DNA of 64,000 nt from Bradyrhizobium sp. Y36 (lineage in GTDB: Bacteria > Pseudomonadota > Alphaproteobacteria > Rhizobiales > Xanthobacteraceae): the NCBI RefSeq assembly GCF_002531575.1, contig NZ_NWTI01000009.1:62001-126000 (forward strand), in the 5' to 3' direction. This document shows, piece after piece, positions 33,822-43,550 of this stretch. Within the stretch, counting starts at the first letter, position 1. Each line of letters starts with the position of its first letter. The notes beneath the pieces are model-generated. The model was not told where the DNA came from and ran no database searches. It saw only the letters and a program-made list of their open reading frames with translations. Position numbers and translations under genes: made by a program.

Positions 33822-36350
33822 ATGATCGGGTTGGGCGGGGACGGCGTGGCCCATTGGCGTTCGCTGTGGCGATCGCTATGGCTCTTGGTGCCAGCCGCGC
33901 TGGTCCTCCCGGTGTTGACGAGCGAACCCGCCGTGGCCGCCTGTACCCCGACGGCGCCAGTCAGCAATGCGACGGTGGTGTGTGCCAGTGACACCGACAC
34001 CCAGCAGGGCAGCGGTACCGGCTACGGTACGAGCGGCGATGACAATAACTCCTACGACATCCGCGCGGGTGTGACCGTCCGCGGAGACGACTTTGGCTTC
34101 AAGGTGGGCTTCAACAGCGTTTTCACCAACGCAGGCACGATTAGTGGAACGAATGCGGCGGGTATTACCGGCGGCGACATGACGATCACCAACCTGGAAG
34201 GGGCGACGATTGCGGGCTTCAACGCCATTACGCCGACGTCAATCGTCCTCAGCAATGCCGGCACGGTCCGAGGCGAGGACGGGGCAATCGACACCAGCGG
34301 CAATGCAACCATCACCAACCTCGGGACGGGCCTGATCACGCAGACCCGAATAACGGGCGCCGCGATTTTCTCCGACCGTCTGGCGACGGTGAACAATTCC
34401 GGCACGATTGCCGGCCAGGAGGCCGGGATAAGGGCCAGAGATGTCAATCTGACGAACCTTGCCGGTGGTGCCGTGACCGCCCACGACAATGCGGTGTTCG
34501 CCGGTACGTCTGCCGTCATCGACAATGCCGGGACGATCAGCGCCGACGGCAGTACGGGCGTGGCCATCATTGCGGACACGGGAGATGCAACCGTCCGCAA
34601 CAGTGGTACGATCGGCGGGACCCAGTCCGGCATCAATGCCAGGAACGGTGCGGCGAACGTCCTGAATAGCGGCACGATCACCAGCGGCTCGACCGTCATC
34701 TTCGCCACGACGGTCAACGTGACCAATACCGGACAGATCGCAACGACGCTCGGCTTCGGCATGAGCGGCATCACGGTGAATCTCGACAACTCCGGAACCG
34801 TCACAGCGGATCGCGGCATCAACGCGATCTTCGGCAACGTCAACAATTCCGGGTCGATCATCGGCCGGAGCGCCGCCGTCAACGCCAACATCGCCAATGT
34901 GACGAATACAGGTCTGCTTCAGGGCTCGACCATCAATGGCACCGGCATCTTGACGACCCAGGCGACTGTCAACAATTCCGGAACGATTGTCGGCAGGATC
35001 GGCATCGAGTCGAGCGATGGATCGAACATCACGAACTCCGGCACGATTACCGGGGCCGGCGGGGTCGCGATCAAGCTTTCCAACAGGGCGGACACGCTGA
35101 CGCTGCTGCCGGGCTCGAAGATCAACGGCGTGGTCGATTTCGGCTTCGGCAATGACGTCGTCAACGTCAATTTCGTTCCGCTGAGCAGCCGGGTGTCGTC
35201 ACTGACGAGCATTCAGCTCCCGACCTTTGTCAACTTCAACGGCATCATCAACACCAACGCCGGAGGCGGGGGCTTCGCCGGCCCGAAGGTCTTTGCCGGC
35301 GACATGCTGGCAACCCTCGACCCCACCGCGCTGTCGCAGACCGACCGCACGTTGATGGATTTCACCAGCGGCGTCTCCTCGCTGGTGCAGGGCCGCCTGA
35401 GCGGCGGTGCAGGAACGGCCGGCAGCAACATGATGGCGATGGCCTATGCGCCCGAGACGGCGCAGGCCGGGCCCTTCACCAAGGCACCGCGCAGCCTCTG
35501 GACCGATCCGGCGCCGATCACGGTGTGGGCCAACAGCTTCGGCGGCCAGCGCATCCAGGACGAGACCGCCTCCACGCTGCGCGCGACCTCGACGGCCTGG
35601 GGCGGGGCGATCGGCGTCGATCGCAAGGTGCGGCCGGACTGGCTGGTCGGCGCTTTCCTCGGCGGCGGGCAGGGCGGCCTCTCCGTCGACCTCAACTCGC
35701 AGTCGGTCGACACCAATTACGTCTTCGCCGGCGCCTACAGCCGCTTCGAATGGGCCTCGCAGTTCTTCGACTTCACGATCCAGGGCGGCAATGCCGACAA
35801 CAAATCGCGTCGCCTGGTGCTGAACAATGCCGCGGCGGGCGGCATGGAGACGGCGATCGCGAGCTACAGCGGCTGGTACGTGAGCCCGGAGGTAGCCTAC
35901 GGCCACCGGCTCAACATCGGCAACGGCTATGTGCTGACGCCGACGGCGCGGCTGCGCTATGTCGCCGGCCGCTTCGACGGTTACAGCGAGCGCGGCTCGG
36001 CGCAGGGACTGTCCGTCGGCGGCCGCACGCTGCAGGATTTAGAGGAGCGCGGCGAGGTCGATCTGTCCCGCATCACGGGCCTTGCCGGCGGCGAGCTCAA
36101 GGCCAACATCCATGGCGGCGTGATCGCGCTGCAGCGCGCCGGCGACACCGCCATCAACACGGTGCTGCTTGGGCAGAGCCTGTCGTTCGTGACGCCGGGC
36201 AGCCGCAGCACGGTCGGTGCCGTCGCCGGCCTCGGCTTCGACTATCGCACCGGGGCCAACGTGTCCGTGTTCGGCGCGGTCGAGGGCGTGATGATGTCCG
36301 ACCAGAGCCGCACCGGCTCGGCCAAGGGCGGGGTCCGCGTCGCGTTCTGA
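33822..36350 (+). CDS. Autotransporter with beta-helix passenger
   Basis: 842 residues, a type V secreted surface protein. The signal peptide (about 1-43, ending PAVAA-C) includes a Trp/Leu-rich helix. The passenger (about 90-430) has about a dozen imperfect repeats of the form (N/T)N(S/A)GTI(S/T)G, as in right-handed beta-helices. The C-terminal autotransporter barrel (about 565-842) begins near [13 protein letters not shown] and ends in VRVAF, the usual terminal Phe for outer-membrane insertion. There is no protease motif, so it is probably an adhesin-like surface protein. GAGGGACTGGGA precedes ATG 33822. A strong hairpin follows. Confidence 0.9.
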   Translation: MIGLGGDGVAHWRSLWRSLWLLVPAALVLPVLTSEPAVAACTPTAPVSNATVVCASDTDTQQGSGTGYGTSGDDNNSYDIRAGVTVRGDDFGFKVGFNSVFTNAGTISGTNAAGITGGDMTITNLEGATIAGFNAITPTSIVLSNAGTVRGEDGAIDTSGNATITNLGTGLITQTRITGAAIFSDRLATVNNSGTIAGQEAGIRARDVNLTNLAGGAVTAHDNAVFAGTSAVIDNAGTISADGSTGVAIIADTGDATVRNSGTIGGTQSGINARNGAANVLNSGTITSGSTVIFATTVNVTNTGQIATTLGFGMSGITVNLDNSGTVTADRGINAIFGNVNNSGSIIGRSAAVNANIANVTNTGLLQGSTINGTGILTTQATVNNSGTIVGRIGIESSDGSNITNSGTITGAGGVAIKLSNRADTLTLLPGSKINGVVDFGFGNDVVNVNFVPLSSRVSSLTSIQLPTFVNFNGIINTNAGGGGFAGPKVFAGDMLATLDPTALSQTDRTLMDFTSGVSSLVQGRLSGGAGTAGSNMMAMAYAPETAQAGPFTKAPRSLWTDPAPITVWANSFGGQRIQDETASTLRATSTAWGGAIGVDRKVRPDWLVGAFLGGGQGGLSVDLNSQSVDTNYVFAGAYSRFEWASQFFDFTIQGGNADNKSRRLVLNNAAAGGMETAIASYSGWYVSPEVAYGHRLNIGNGYVLTPTARLRYVAGRFDGYSERGSAQGLSVGGRTLQDLEERGEVDLSRITGLAGGELKANIHGGVIALQRAGDTAINTVLLGQSLSFVTPGSRSTVGAVAGLGFDYRTGANVSVFGAVEGVMMSDQSRTGSAKGGVRVAF

Positions 36351-36384
36351 GCCGGCATCAGCCCTGGCGGCTCGAACACGGTGC

Positions 36385-36417
36385 GCGCCGGCCGGGTGCC
36401 ATCCACCCGGCCGGCGC
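36385..36417 (+). terminator. Perfect 14-bp hairpin after the autotransporter
   Basis: A perfect stem GCGCCGGCCGGGTG / CACCCGGCCGGCGC with a five-base loop, 35 bases after the autotransporter stop. There is no T-run behind it, so it may act as a factor-assisted terminator or an mRNA 3' stabiliser rather than a classic intrinsic terminator. Confidence 0.6.
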
Positions 36418-36444
36418 CTCCTCCGATCGGAGGATGTCGCGTGC

Positions 36445-37614
36445 GTGGGTCGTGTTATTCTCGCCGGCATCGATCATTCAGTGCCATTTCGAGCCATGCA
36501 CGGACCGCAGAAACTGCCTGACCTCGTCGAGACCATCTACGATGCCGGGATCGATCCGTCCCGCTGGAATGAGGCCGTCGCCGGCATTCGGGATTTCGTC
36601 GGCGGCCAGGCCTGCGGCGTGTTTTCGAAGGATTCGATCAGCAAGTTCGGCGTCACCCACTATTATTGCGGAGCCGACCCGCATTTCATCCGGCTCTATG
36701 CCGCCACGCATTCGAAGTTCGACCCGCTCAGCGTCCTACCGCCACACGGCAGGGTTGTGAGCGTCCCGGACCTGGTCGAGTTCGCGGAATATCGCAAAGG
36801 GCGTTTTTACCAGGAATGGATGCAGCCGCAGGGCTGCAGCGATGCGGCCAATGTCGTGCTCGAGATGTCGAATGCGAACTGCCCCGTGATGATGACCGTG
36901 CTGTCGGGCCGCCGCATGGTCGACCGGAGCATGAAGGATCGCCTCTCGCTCCTTGTGCCGCATGCCAGCCGGGCGCTCCTGATCAACCGCGCCATGAGCG
37001 CGCAACTGACGCTGGCGACGGCACTGGCCGATGTCCTCGACAATTTGACGGCCGGGATCTTCCTGCTCGATGGCCTCTGCCGGGTGGTGCATGCGAATTC
37101 GGCCGGTCACGCTCTTCTCGCGGCCGACGACGTGGTGAGGTCGGTCGCCGGGCAGCTCGTGACCTCCAGCATGGAGGCCAACCAGGCGCTGCGCGAAACG
37201 CTCGCGGGCCGCGGCGACCATCTGTTGGTTGCCGCAAGCGGCAATGCGATGCCGCTGCAGTCATCGACGGGCGGGCGCTACGTCGCTCATCTGCTGCCAT
37301 TGTCATCGGTGCTGCGCAATTGCAGCGAGCGCGTCGTCGACGCAGCCGGCGCGCTGCTCCTGCGCAAGGTGTCGCTCGGCGGCCCGTCATATGGCGAATT
37401 GATCGCGCGGACCTTCGATCTGACGCCGGCGGAGCTCCGGGTGTTGCTGTCGATCGTCGAAATCGGCGGCGTCCCGGAGACGGCGGCGGCGCTGGGCATC
37501 GCGGAAACCACGGCGAAGACACATCTGCATCGCATCTTCGCCAAGACCGGCGTCAGCCGGCAGGCGGATCTCGTCAAGCTCGCGGCCGGGTTTGCCAACC
37601 CGCTCGTCAACTGA
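36445..37614 (+). CDS. LuxR-type HTH regulator (paralogue 2)
   Basis: 389 residues from GTG 36445, which has GGAGG 11 bases upstream; ATG 36496 in the same frame is where similarity to its paralogues begins and is a fair alternative. The domain order equals the gene at 30903: ETIYDAGIDPSRW and RKGRFYQEWMQPQGCSDAAN in the N-terminal domain, PAS-like GIFLLDGLCRVVHANSAG, and the C-terminal helix-turn-helix LTPAELRVLLSIVEIGG with ETTAKTHLHRIFAKTG. The next gene is its closest relative. No signal domain is recognised. Confidence 0.85.
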   Translation: MGRVILAGIDHSVPFRAMHGPQKLPDLVETIYDAGIDPSRWNEAVAGIRDFVGGQACGVFSKDSISKFGVTHYYCGADPHFIRLYAATHSKFDPLSVLPPHGRVVSVPDLVEFAEYRKGRFYQEWMQPQGCSDAANVVLEMSNANCPVMMTVLSGRRMVDRSMKDRLSLLVPHASRALLINRAMSAQLTLATALADVLDNLTAGIFLLDGLCRVVHANSAGHALLAADDVVRSVAGQLVTSSMEANQALRETLAGRGDHLLVAASGNAMPLQSSTGGRYVAHLLPLSSVLRNCSERVVDAAGALLLRKVSLGGPSYGELIARTFDLTPAELRVLLSIVEIGGVPETAAALGIAETTAKTHLHRIFAKTGVSRQADLVKLAAGFANPLVN

Positions 37615-37713
37615 CCCGCTCAACCGCTGCCGAAGTTGAACCTTTTGGCGCCGTGACAGACTCACGATAGCCCCCGGGCGTGAAGAACATTTCCCCAATC
37701 TCCGCGTTTGACC

Positions 37714-38844
37714 ATGGCTCTTCGGATGTCCCGAGTTCCCAAGCATTCCGAGCTGATCGAGAGCATCTACGATGCGGGGCTCCACCCTGAGTTGTGGAGC
37801 GATGTCGTGGTCATGCTCAATGCCTTCATCGGCAGCCAGGCCTGCGGCCTGATCTCGAAGGACACGGTCAGCAAGTCGGGCGCGACCCATTATTATTGCG
37901 GGGTCGATCCGCACTATATCCAGCTCTATTCCGAAACCTACTCGCGCTACGATCCGCTCGCCCGGCTTCCCCAGTACGGCGAGGTGCGCAACATTCCGGA
38001 CCTCGTGAATTTCGACGAGTATCGCCGCGGCCGCTTCTACCAGGAATGGCTCCGTCCCCAGGGCTGCGTCGACGTTGCCAACGTCGTGCTGGAGCAGTCG
38101 AAGTCGCCGTGCCCGATGTTGATGACCGTCATCCCGGGCAAGGAGATGCTCGATGCCGAGCAACGTGCGCGCATGCGGTCCCTGGCCCCGCATGCGAGCC
38201 GGGCGCTGCTGATCAACCGCGCGATCGAGCGGAAGCAGCAGCGCGCGACCGCGCTCGCCGACGTCGTGGATCGGCTGAATGCCGGCGTCATCCTGCTCGA
38301 TTCGGCCTGCCGCATCGTCCACAGCAATCCGGCCGCGGAGACGATCCTCGCGGCCGACGACGTCCTGCGTTCCATGGCGGGCCGGCTCGTGACGAGATCC
38401 TCCGAGGCGAATCTCGCCTTGCGCAACATCTTCCGTGATCCGGCAGAGGTGGCCGTCGCGGCGGCAATGGGTCGGAAGATCCCTCTGATGGCGCATGACG
38501 GATCGCACTACGTCGCGCATGTGATTGCATTGCCGTCGCTGCTGCGCGACGGCGCAACAGAGCGCACATCGGCGGTCGGGGCCTTGCTCGTCTGGAAGGC
38601 GGAACTCGACAGTCGCTCATGCGCCGGCCTGATCGATCGCACGTTCGAGCTGACGCCGGCGGAGCTGAGGGTCTTGCAGTCGATCGTCGAGGTCGGCGGT
38701 GTTCCGGAGACCGCGGTGGCATTGGGGATCGCCGAGACGACGGTGAAAACGCATCTGCATCGCGTCTTCGCCAAGACCGGTGTTTCGCGCCAGGCCGATC
38801 TCGTCAAGCTCGCCGCGGGATTTTCCAATCCGCTCCTGCATTGA
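37714..38844 (+). CDS. LuxR-type HTH regulator (paralogue 3)
   Basis: 376 residues, very similar over its whole length to the preceding regulator: ESIYDAGLHPELW, THYYCGVDPHY, RGRFYQEWLRPQGCVDVAN, ILLDSACRIVHSNPAAE and the final helix-turn-helix with ETTVKTHLHRVFAKTG. The shared SRQADLVKLAAGF ends show recent tandem duplication. ATG 37714 is preferred to a TTG at 37708; neither has a good ribosome site. A strong intrinsic terminator follows at 38919. Confidence 0.85.
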   Translation: MALRMSRVPKHSELIESIYDAGLHPELWSDVVVMLNAFIGSQACGLISKDTVSKSGATHYYCGVDPHYIQLYSETYSRYDPLARLPQYGEVRNIPDLVNFDEYRRGRFYQEWLRPQGCVDVANVVLEQSKSPCPMLMTVIPGKEMLDAEQRARMRSLAPHASRALLINRAIERKQQRATALADVVDRLNAGVILLDSACRIVHSNPAAETILAADDVLRSMAGRLVTRSSEANLALRNIFRDPAEVAVAAAMGRKIPLMAHDGSHYVAHVIALPSLLRDGATERTSAVGALLVWKAELDSRSCAGLIDRTFELTPAELRVLQSIVEVGGVPETAVALGIAETTVKTHLHRVFAKTGVSRQADLVKLAAGFSNPLLH

Positions 38845-38918
38845 TGCGCGTCGGGCCCGCACTCGCATCGCCGTAGCGCGCGACAGGTTCAAGCCGAAGA
38901 CATCATGATGAAGTGACC

Positions 38919-38950
38919 ACGCGTCATTCGATCGAATGACGCGTTTTTTT
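38919..38950 (+). terminator. Rho-independent terminator
   Basis: A perfect palindrome of 26 bases (half ACGCGTCATTCGA, positions 38919-38944) whose last base begins a run of seven T. It ends transcription of the LuxR-type genes about 75 bases after the last stop codon. Confidence 0.9.
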
Positions 38951-39074
38951 GCGTTCTCATTTAGTGAATCGTCACACGATTTCTTGTTCGACCGATCAGC
39001 TCTTCTGTGAAGCAACTCACAGCGGGTTGGAGTGAAGCCAACCATTCTCTCGGACAGGTTGAGAGGAGGTCGTC

Positions 39075-39332
39075 ATGCGAAGGACGTCATTTGCCATGGC
39101 CGACAAGTTCCGCGACATCGTCGCTCGCGTCGGCGCCGTGTTTCACGAGCAGCGCAAGATCGAGGCGCAGCGCGCATTGCGGCGCTATCACCATTTGCTG
39201 GCCCGGCCGGACGAGACATTGCCTTTGAACGAAACCATTTCGGTCAGCAAGCAAGAGGATATTTCGAGAAATGCCCACGGAATTGATGCGTGCGAACACG
39301 CTCCCGGCCACCCGGCCTTCGAGCGCGCGTAA
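39075..39332 (+). CDS. Small basic hypothetical protein
   Basis: 85 residues: MRRTSFAMADKFRDIVARVG, then a basic helix (FHEQRKIEAQRALRRYHHLL) and a polar tail. GAGAGGAGG six bases before ATG 39075 is an excellent ribosome site. It has no leader or membrane helix and no recognised domain. Its last 62 bases overlap, in another frame, the start of the membrane peptide gene at 39271. Confidence 0.6.
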   Translation: MRRTSFAMADKFRDIVARVGAVFHEQRKIEAQRALRRYHHLLARPDETLPLNETISVSKQEDISRNAHGIDACEHAPGHPAFERA

Positions 39333-39504
39333 TTTCAACATCGTTGCAATCGTGCTGACCGCAGCACTCGTCGCTCTTCAACTGGTTGGCCTCGCGATTC
39401 TGGAACGGTCCCACGCCCACGCGATGCACGTGTCGTTGCCGAGCGAGGCGGCCGTCTGCCCCGAAGGCGTCAATGCCGACGCTCCGCAGATTCCCTACGA
39501 TTGA
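39271..39504 (+). CDS. Small membrane hypothetical protein
   Basis: 77 residues with one membrane helix (about 24-44, VAIVLTAALVALQLVGLAIL) and a periplasm-type tail HAMHVSLPSEAAVCP with a single Cys. It overlaps the preceding small gene by 62 bases and its stop almost touches the TauE gene. AGAGGA lies upstream at a long distance. Whether both overlapping genes are translated cannot be settled from the sequence alone. Confidence 0.5.
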   Translation: MPTELMRANTLPATRPSSARNFNIVAIVLTAALVALQLVGLAILERSHAHAMHVSLPSEAAVCPEGVNADAPQIPYD

Positions 39505-39518
39505 CCGGAGGACGGTCC

Positions 39519-40247
39519 GTGCCTGATGTCGCAACTCTGATTCTGCTGAGTGTTGCCGTGTTCGCCGGCGCCTTCGTCTCCGGGCTCTCCGGCTTTGCGT
39601 TTTCGGCCGTGGCGGGCGCGATCCTGCTGCGCGTGTTTCAGCCGCTCGAGGCCGTGCCGCTGATGATGGCCTGCAGCATCGGCGTGCAGGCGACCAATCT
39701 GTGGGCGCTCCGGCGCAACATCCGCTGGGAAGGCAGCCTGATGCTGATCGTCGGCGGATTGATCGGCGTTCCCATCGCGATCTCGCTGCTGCAGTCGACG
39801 GATACGCATCTGCTGCGGCGCGGCTTCGGCATCGTCGTCGCGCTGTATGCCGCCTACATGCTGTTGCGGCCGACGCTGGTGACCGCCGGCGAAGCCGTGG
39901 GCCGCCACTGGGTCGCGCTGATCGGGTTCGGAGGAGGGCTCGTCGGCGGCCTGACGGCGATGCCGGGCGCCGTTCCGACGATCTGGTGCGACATGCGCGG
40001 CATGCCCAAGAGCGAGCAGCGCGGTCTCGTGCAGCCCTTCATCGCGGTGATGCAGCTCTTCGCCATCGTGCTGCTGGTCGGGCACCAGAACCTGTCGTCG
40101 AAGGTGTTCGTCGACCTCGCGGTCAGCCTGCCGGCGCTGTTCGCCGGCTCTGCGCTCGGCGTGATCGCCTTTCACCGCGTCAACGAGACGATCTTTCGCA
40201 AGACCGTGCTCGTTCTGCTGCTGATCTCGGGGATTTCCCTGATCTAG
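39519..40247 (+). CDS. TauE/SafE-family sulfite exporter-like permease
   Basis: 242 residues with about eight membrane segments and the two internal repeats of the TauE/SafE family (GAFVSGLSGFAFSAVAGAIL and GGGLVGGLTAMPGAVPTIW). Family members export sulfite, sulfoacetate or other organic acids. GTG 39519 is taken as start because GGAGG lies seven bases before it; TTG 39501 is in frame but unsupported. It ends tail-to-tail with the RND transporter gene, sharing four bases. Confidence 0.85.
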   Translation: MPDVATLILLSVAVFAGAFVSGLSGFAFSAVAGAILLRVFQPLEAVPLMMACSIGVQATNLWALRRNIRWEGSLMLIVGGLIGVPIAISLLQSTDTHLLRRGFGIVVALYAAYMLLRPTLVTAGEAVGRHWVALIGFGGGLVGGLTAMPGAVPTIWCDMRGMPKSEQRGLVQPFIAVMQLFAIVLLVGHQNLSSKVFVDLAVSLPALFAGSALGVIAFHRVNETIFRKTVLVLLLISGISLI

Positions 40248-43200
40248 TGCCCCGCACTCTGGACCGGCGCCGCGCTGATGTCGCTGCCGTGATGCACCAG
40301 CGGCTTGTTGCCGGTGATGGTTCGCAGCAGCACGTAGAACACCGGCGTCAGGAACAGGCCGAACACGGTGACGCCGATCATGCCGGAGAACACGGCGACG
40401 CCCATGGCGCGCCGCATCTCCGAGCCCGCGCCGGTCGAGAGCACCAGCGGCAGCACGCCCATGATGAACGCCATCGAGGTCATCAGGATCGGTCGCAGCC
40501 GCAGGCGGCTCGCCTCGATCGCGGCCCGGATCGGCGTGCGCCCGGCGAATTCGAGCTCGCGCGCGAATTCCACGATCAGGATCGCGTTCTTGGCGGAGAG
40601 GCCGACGAGAACGATGAGGCCGATCTGGGTGAAGACGTTGTTGTCGCCCTTGGAGATCCAGACGCCGAACATCGCAGCGAGCAGGCCCATCGGCACGATC
40701 ATGATGATCGAGAGCGGCAGCGTCAGGCTCTCGTAGAGCGCCGCCAGCACCAGGAACACCAGCAGGATCGCCAGCGGGAACACCCAGATGCCGGAATTGC
40801 CGGCGATGAACTCCTGATAGGTCAGGTCGGTCCATTCGAAGGCAAAGCCCGGCGGCAGCACCTCGGCCGCGATTCGCGTTGCAGCCTCCTGCGCCTGGCC
40901 CGACGAGAAACCGGGCGCGGCCGCCGCGTTGATGTCGGATGACAGGAATCCGTTGTAGCGGATCGCGCGCTCCGGCCCTGCGCTCTGGCGGATCGTGAGC
41001 AGCGCCGACAGCGGCACCATGTCACCGGAGGACGAGCGCACCTTCAACTGCCTGATGTCGTCAGCACGCGCGCGGAACGGCGCATCGGCCTGGACTCGGA
41101 CCGAATAGGTGCGGCCAAACTTGTTGAAGTCGTTGACGTAGTAGGAGCCGAGGTAGATCTGCAGCGTGTTGAACACCTCCGTCACGGGCACGCCGAGCTG
41201 CAGCGCCTTGGTGCGGTCGATGTCGGCGAACAGCTGGGGTACGTTGACCTGGAAGCTCGAGAACACGCCGGCGATCTCCGGCGCCTTCTGCATCGCCGCC
41301 ATGAAAGCGTTGGTCGCCTGGTTCAGTGCGTCATAACCGAGGCCGGCGCGGTCCTCGATCTGCAGCTTGAAGCCGCCGATGGTGCCGAGACCGTTGACCG
41401 GGGGCGGCGGAAACATGGCGATGAAGGCTTCCTGGATGCCGGCGTACTTCTTGTTGAGATCGGCCGCGATGGCATTGCCGCTCAGGGCCGGGCTCTTGCG
41501 TTCGTCGAACGGTTTCAGCGTCGAGAACACGATGCCGGCGTTGGACGAGTTGGTGAATCCGGAGATCGACAGGCCGGGAAAGGCGACAGAACTCTCGACA
41601 CCGGGCTGGGTCAGCGCGATGTCGCTCATCTTGCGGATCACCTCCTCGCTCCGGTCGAGCGTGGCGCCGTCGGGCAGGCGGGCAAAGCCGACCAGATATT
41701 GCTTGTCCTGGCCCGGCACGAATCCACCAGGCACCTGCTGGAACAGGAAGGCCGTGAGGCCGACCAGCACGACATAGAGACCCATGACGGCGGCCTTGGC
41801 CGAGATCACCCTGGTGACGCTGCCGCTGTAGTTCTCCGAGGAGCGGGTGAAGGCCTTGTTGAAGCCGCGGAAGAACCAGCCAAGGCCCTTTTCCATAATG
41901 ATCGTCAGCCGGTCTTTCGGCTCGTTGTGGCCCTTGAGCAGCAAGGCCGACAGGGCAGGCGACAGGGTCAGCGAGTTGACGGCCGAGATCACGGTCGAGA
42001 TCGCGATCGTCAGCGCGAATTGCTTGTAGAACTGTCCGGTGAGGCCGGAGATGAAGGCGAGCGGCACGAACACCGCGATCAGCATCATGGCGATCGCGAT
42101 GATCGGGCCGGAAACCTCGCGCATGGCCTGATAGGTGGCATCGCGCGGCGACAGCCCGCCCTCGATGTTGCGTTCGACGTTCTCGACCACGACGATGGCG
42201 TCGTCGACGACGATGCCGATCGCGAGCACGAGGCCGAACAGGCTGAGCGCGTTGATGGAGAAGCCGAACACGTGCATCACCGCAAACGTGCCGACGATCG
42301 ACACCGGCACGGCCAGCAGCGGAATGATCGAGGCTCGCCAGGTCTGCAGGAACAGGATCACCACCAGCACCACCAGCGCGATCGCCTCCAGCAGGGTGTG
42401 GATCACCGCCTCGATCGAGGAGCGCACGAACTGGGTGGGGTCGTAGACGATCTGGTAGGACACGCCTTCCGGCATGTTCTTCTTGATTTCGGCCATGGTG
42501 GCGCGGACGTTGTCGGAGATCTGCAGCGCGTTGGAGCCGGGCGCCTGGAAGATCGGGATCGCGACCGCCTGCTTGTTGTCGAGCAGCGAGCGCAATCCGT
42601 ATTCGGACGCTCCCAGCTCGATGCGCGCGACGTCGCGCAGGCGAACGACTTCGCCGCGTGTCCCCGTCTTCACCACGATATCCCCGAACTGCTCCTCGTT
42701 GGCGAGGCGTCCTTCCGCATTGACGGAGAGCTGCAGGTCGATCCCCCTGACGTTCGGGGAGGAGCCGACCACGCCGGCGGCGGCTTCGACGTTCTGCGCC
42801 TGAATCGCCTTCACGATGTCGCTGGCGGTCAGCCCGTGCTCGGCCGCCTTCTGCGGATCGACCCAGACCCGCATCGAATAGTCGCCCGCACCATAGAGCT
42901 GGACGTCGCCGACGCCGTCGATCCGCGCCAGCCGGTCCTTGACGTTGAGCACCGCATAGTTGCGCAGATACGTCATGTCGTAGCGGCCGTTGGGCGACAA
43001 CAGATGCACGACCATGGTGAGGTCGGGGGAAGACTTCTTGGTGATGATGCCGAGCTGGCGCACCACGGCCGGCAGCCGCGGCTCGGCCTGCTGCACGCGG
43101 TTCTGCACCAGCTGCGTCGCCTTATCAGGGTCGGTGCCGAGCCGGAACGTCACCGTCAGCGTCATCGCGCCGTCGGTGGTCGCCTGGCTCGACATGTAGA

Positions 43201-43432
43201 GCATGTTCTCGACGCCGTTGATCTGCTCCTCGATCGGCGTCGCCACCGTTTCCGCGATCACCTTGGGGTTCGCGCCGGGATAGGTCGCACGCACCACGAC
43301 GGAGGGCGGCACGACATCGGGATATTCCGAGATCGGCATCGCGAACAGCGAGATCAGGCCTGCGAGAAAGATCAGGACCGACAGCACGCCGGCGAAAATC
43401 GGACGATCAATGAAGAACTTTGAGAGATTCAT
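40244..43432 (-). CDS. RND multidrug efflux permease (HAE-1 type)
   Basis: 1062 residues of the AcrB/MexF type, the inner-membrane pump of a tripartite efflux system. MNLSKFFIDRPIFAGVLSVL starts the first helix, GIVVDDAIVVVENVERN in TM4 has the proton-relay Asp pair, large periplasmic loops lie between TM1-2 and TM7-8, and ILIVEFARELE lies near the end. Drugs are exchanged for protons. ATG 43432 is chosen because it begins the conserved N terminus. It is downstream of its adaptor gene on the same strand; no outer-membrane channel gene is in the window. Confidence 0.92.
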   Translation of the reverse strand: MNLSKFFIDRPIFAGVLSVLIFLAGLISLFAMPISEYPDVVPPSVVVRATYPGANPKVIAETVATPIEEQINGVENMLYMSSQATTDGAMTLTVTFRLGTDPDKATQLVQNRVQQAEPRLPAVVRQLGIITKKSSPDLTMVVHLLSPNGRYDMTYLRNYAVLNVKDRLARIDGVGDVQLYGAGDYSMRVWVDPQKAAEHGLTASDIVKAIQAQNVEAAAGVVGSSPNVRGIDLQLSVNAEGRLANEEQFGDIVVKTGTRGEVVRLRDVARIELGASEYGLRSLLDNKQAVAIPIFQAPGSNALQISDNVRATMAEIKKNMPEGVSYQIVYDPTQFVRSSIEAVIHTLLEAIALVVLVVILFLQTWRASIIPLLAVPVSIVGTFAVMHVFGFSINALSLFGLVLAIGIVVDDAIVVVENVERNIEGGLSPRDATYQAMREVSGPIIAIAMMLIAVFVPLAFISGLTGQFYKQFALTIAISTVISAVNSLTLSPALSALLLKGHNEPKDRLTIIMEKGLGWFFRGFNKAFTRSSENYSGSVTRVISAKAAVMGLYVVLVGLTAFLFQQVPGGFVPGQDKQYLVGFARLPDGATLDRSEEVIRKMSDIALTQPGVESSVAFPGLSISGFTNSSNAGIVFSTLKPFDERKSPALSGNAIAADLNKKYAGIQEAFIAMFPPPPVNGLGTIGGFKLQIEDRAGLGYDALNQATNAFMAAMQKAPEIAGVFSSFQVNVPQLFADIDRTKALQLGVPVTEVFNTLQIYLGSYYVNDFNKFGRTYSVRVQADAPFRARADDIRQLKVRSSSGDMVPLSALLTIRQSAGPERAIRYNGFLSSDINAAAAPGFSSGQAQEAATRIAAEVLPPGFAFEWTDLTYQEFIAGNSGIWVFPLAILLVFLVLAALYESLTLPLSIIMIVPMGLLAAMFGVWISKGDNNVFTQIGLIVLVGLSAKNAILIVEFARELEFAGRTPIRAAIEASRLRLRPILMTSMAFIMGVLPLVLSTGAGSEMRRAMGVAVFSGMIGVTVFGLFLTPVFYVLLRTITGNKPLVHHGSDISAAPVQSAGH

Positions 43433-43482
43433 GGCCTTGCCCCTGGGCAATATCTTTGTCGTCTCCCGACAGCTCCGCCGTC

Positions 43483-43512
43483 ATTCCGGGGCGCGAAGCG
43501 CGAACCCGGAAT
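43483..43512. repeat. Palindromic intergenic element (ATTCCGGG...CCCGGAAT)
   Basis: Arms ATTCCGGG and CCCGGAAT enclose GCGCGAAGCGCGAA, itself with GCGC-GAA-GCGC symmetry. From memory this looks like the dispersed 'CGTCATTCCGGGGCGCG' palindromic element scattered between genes of Bradyrhizobium and Rhodopseudomonas. It lies inside the efflux operon between adaptor and pump. Confidence 0.6.
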
Positions 43513-43550
43513 CCAGAGGCGATGTGCTCGGAGTTTCGTAGCTCGTTCGT

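Noticed and set aside
34140-35080. Short spaced repeats that could suggest a CRISPR array
   Set aside because: The repeats are imperfect, in frame, and encode NSGTI-like motifs of the autotransporter passenger.
35525-36760. Plus-strand frame of 411 codons across the autotransporter end
   Set aside because: Out-of-frame shadow crossing the true stop, the hairpin and the next gene's start.
39495-40835. Minus-strand frame of 446 codons extending from the RND gene into TauE
   Set aside because: Frame-shifted shadow; both real genes have clear membrane-protein motifs in other frames.
41699-43423. Plus-strand frame of 574 codons
   Set aside because: His/Asp/Arg-rich antisense of the RND pump; no family features.
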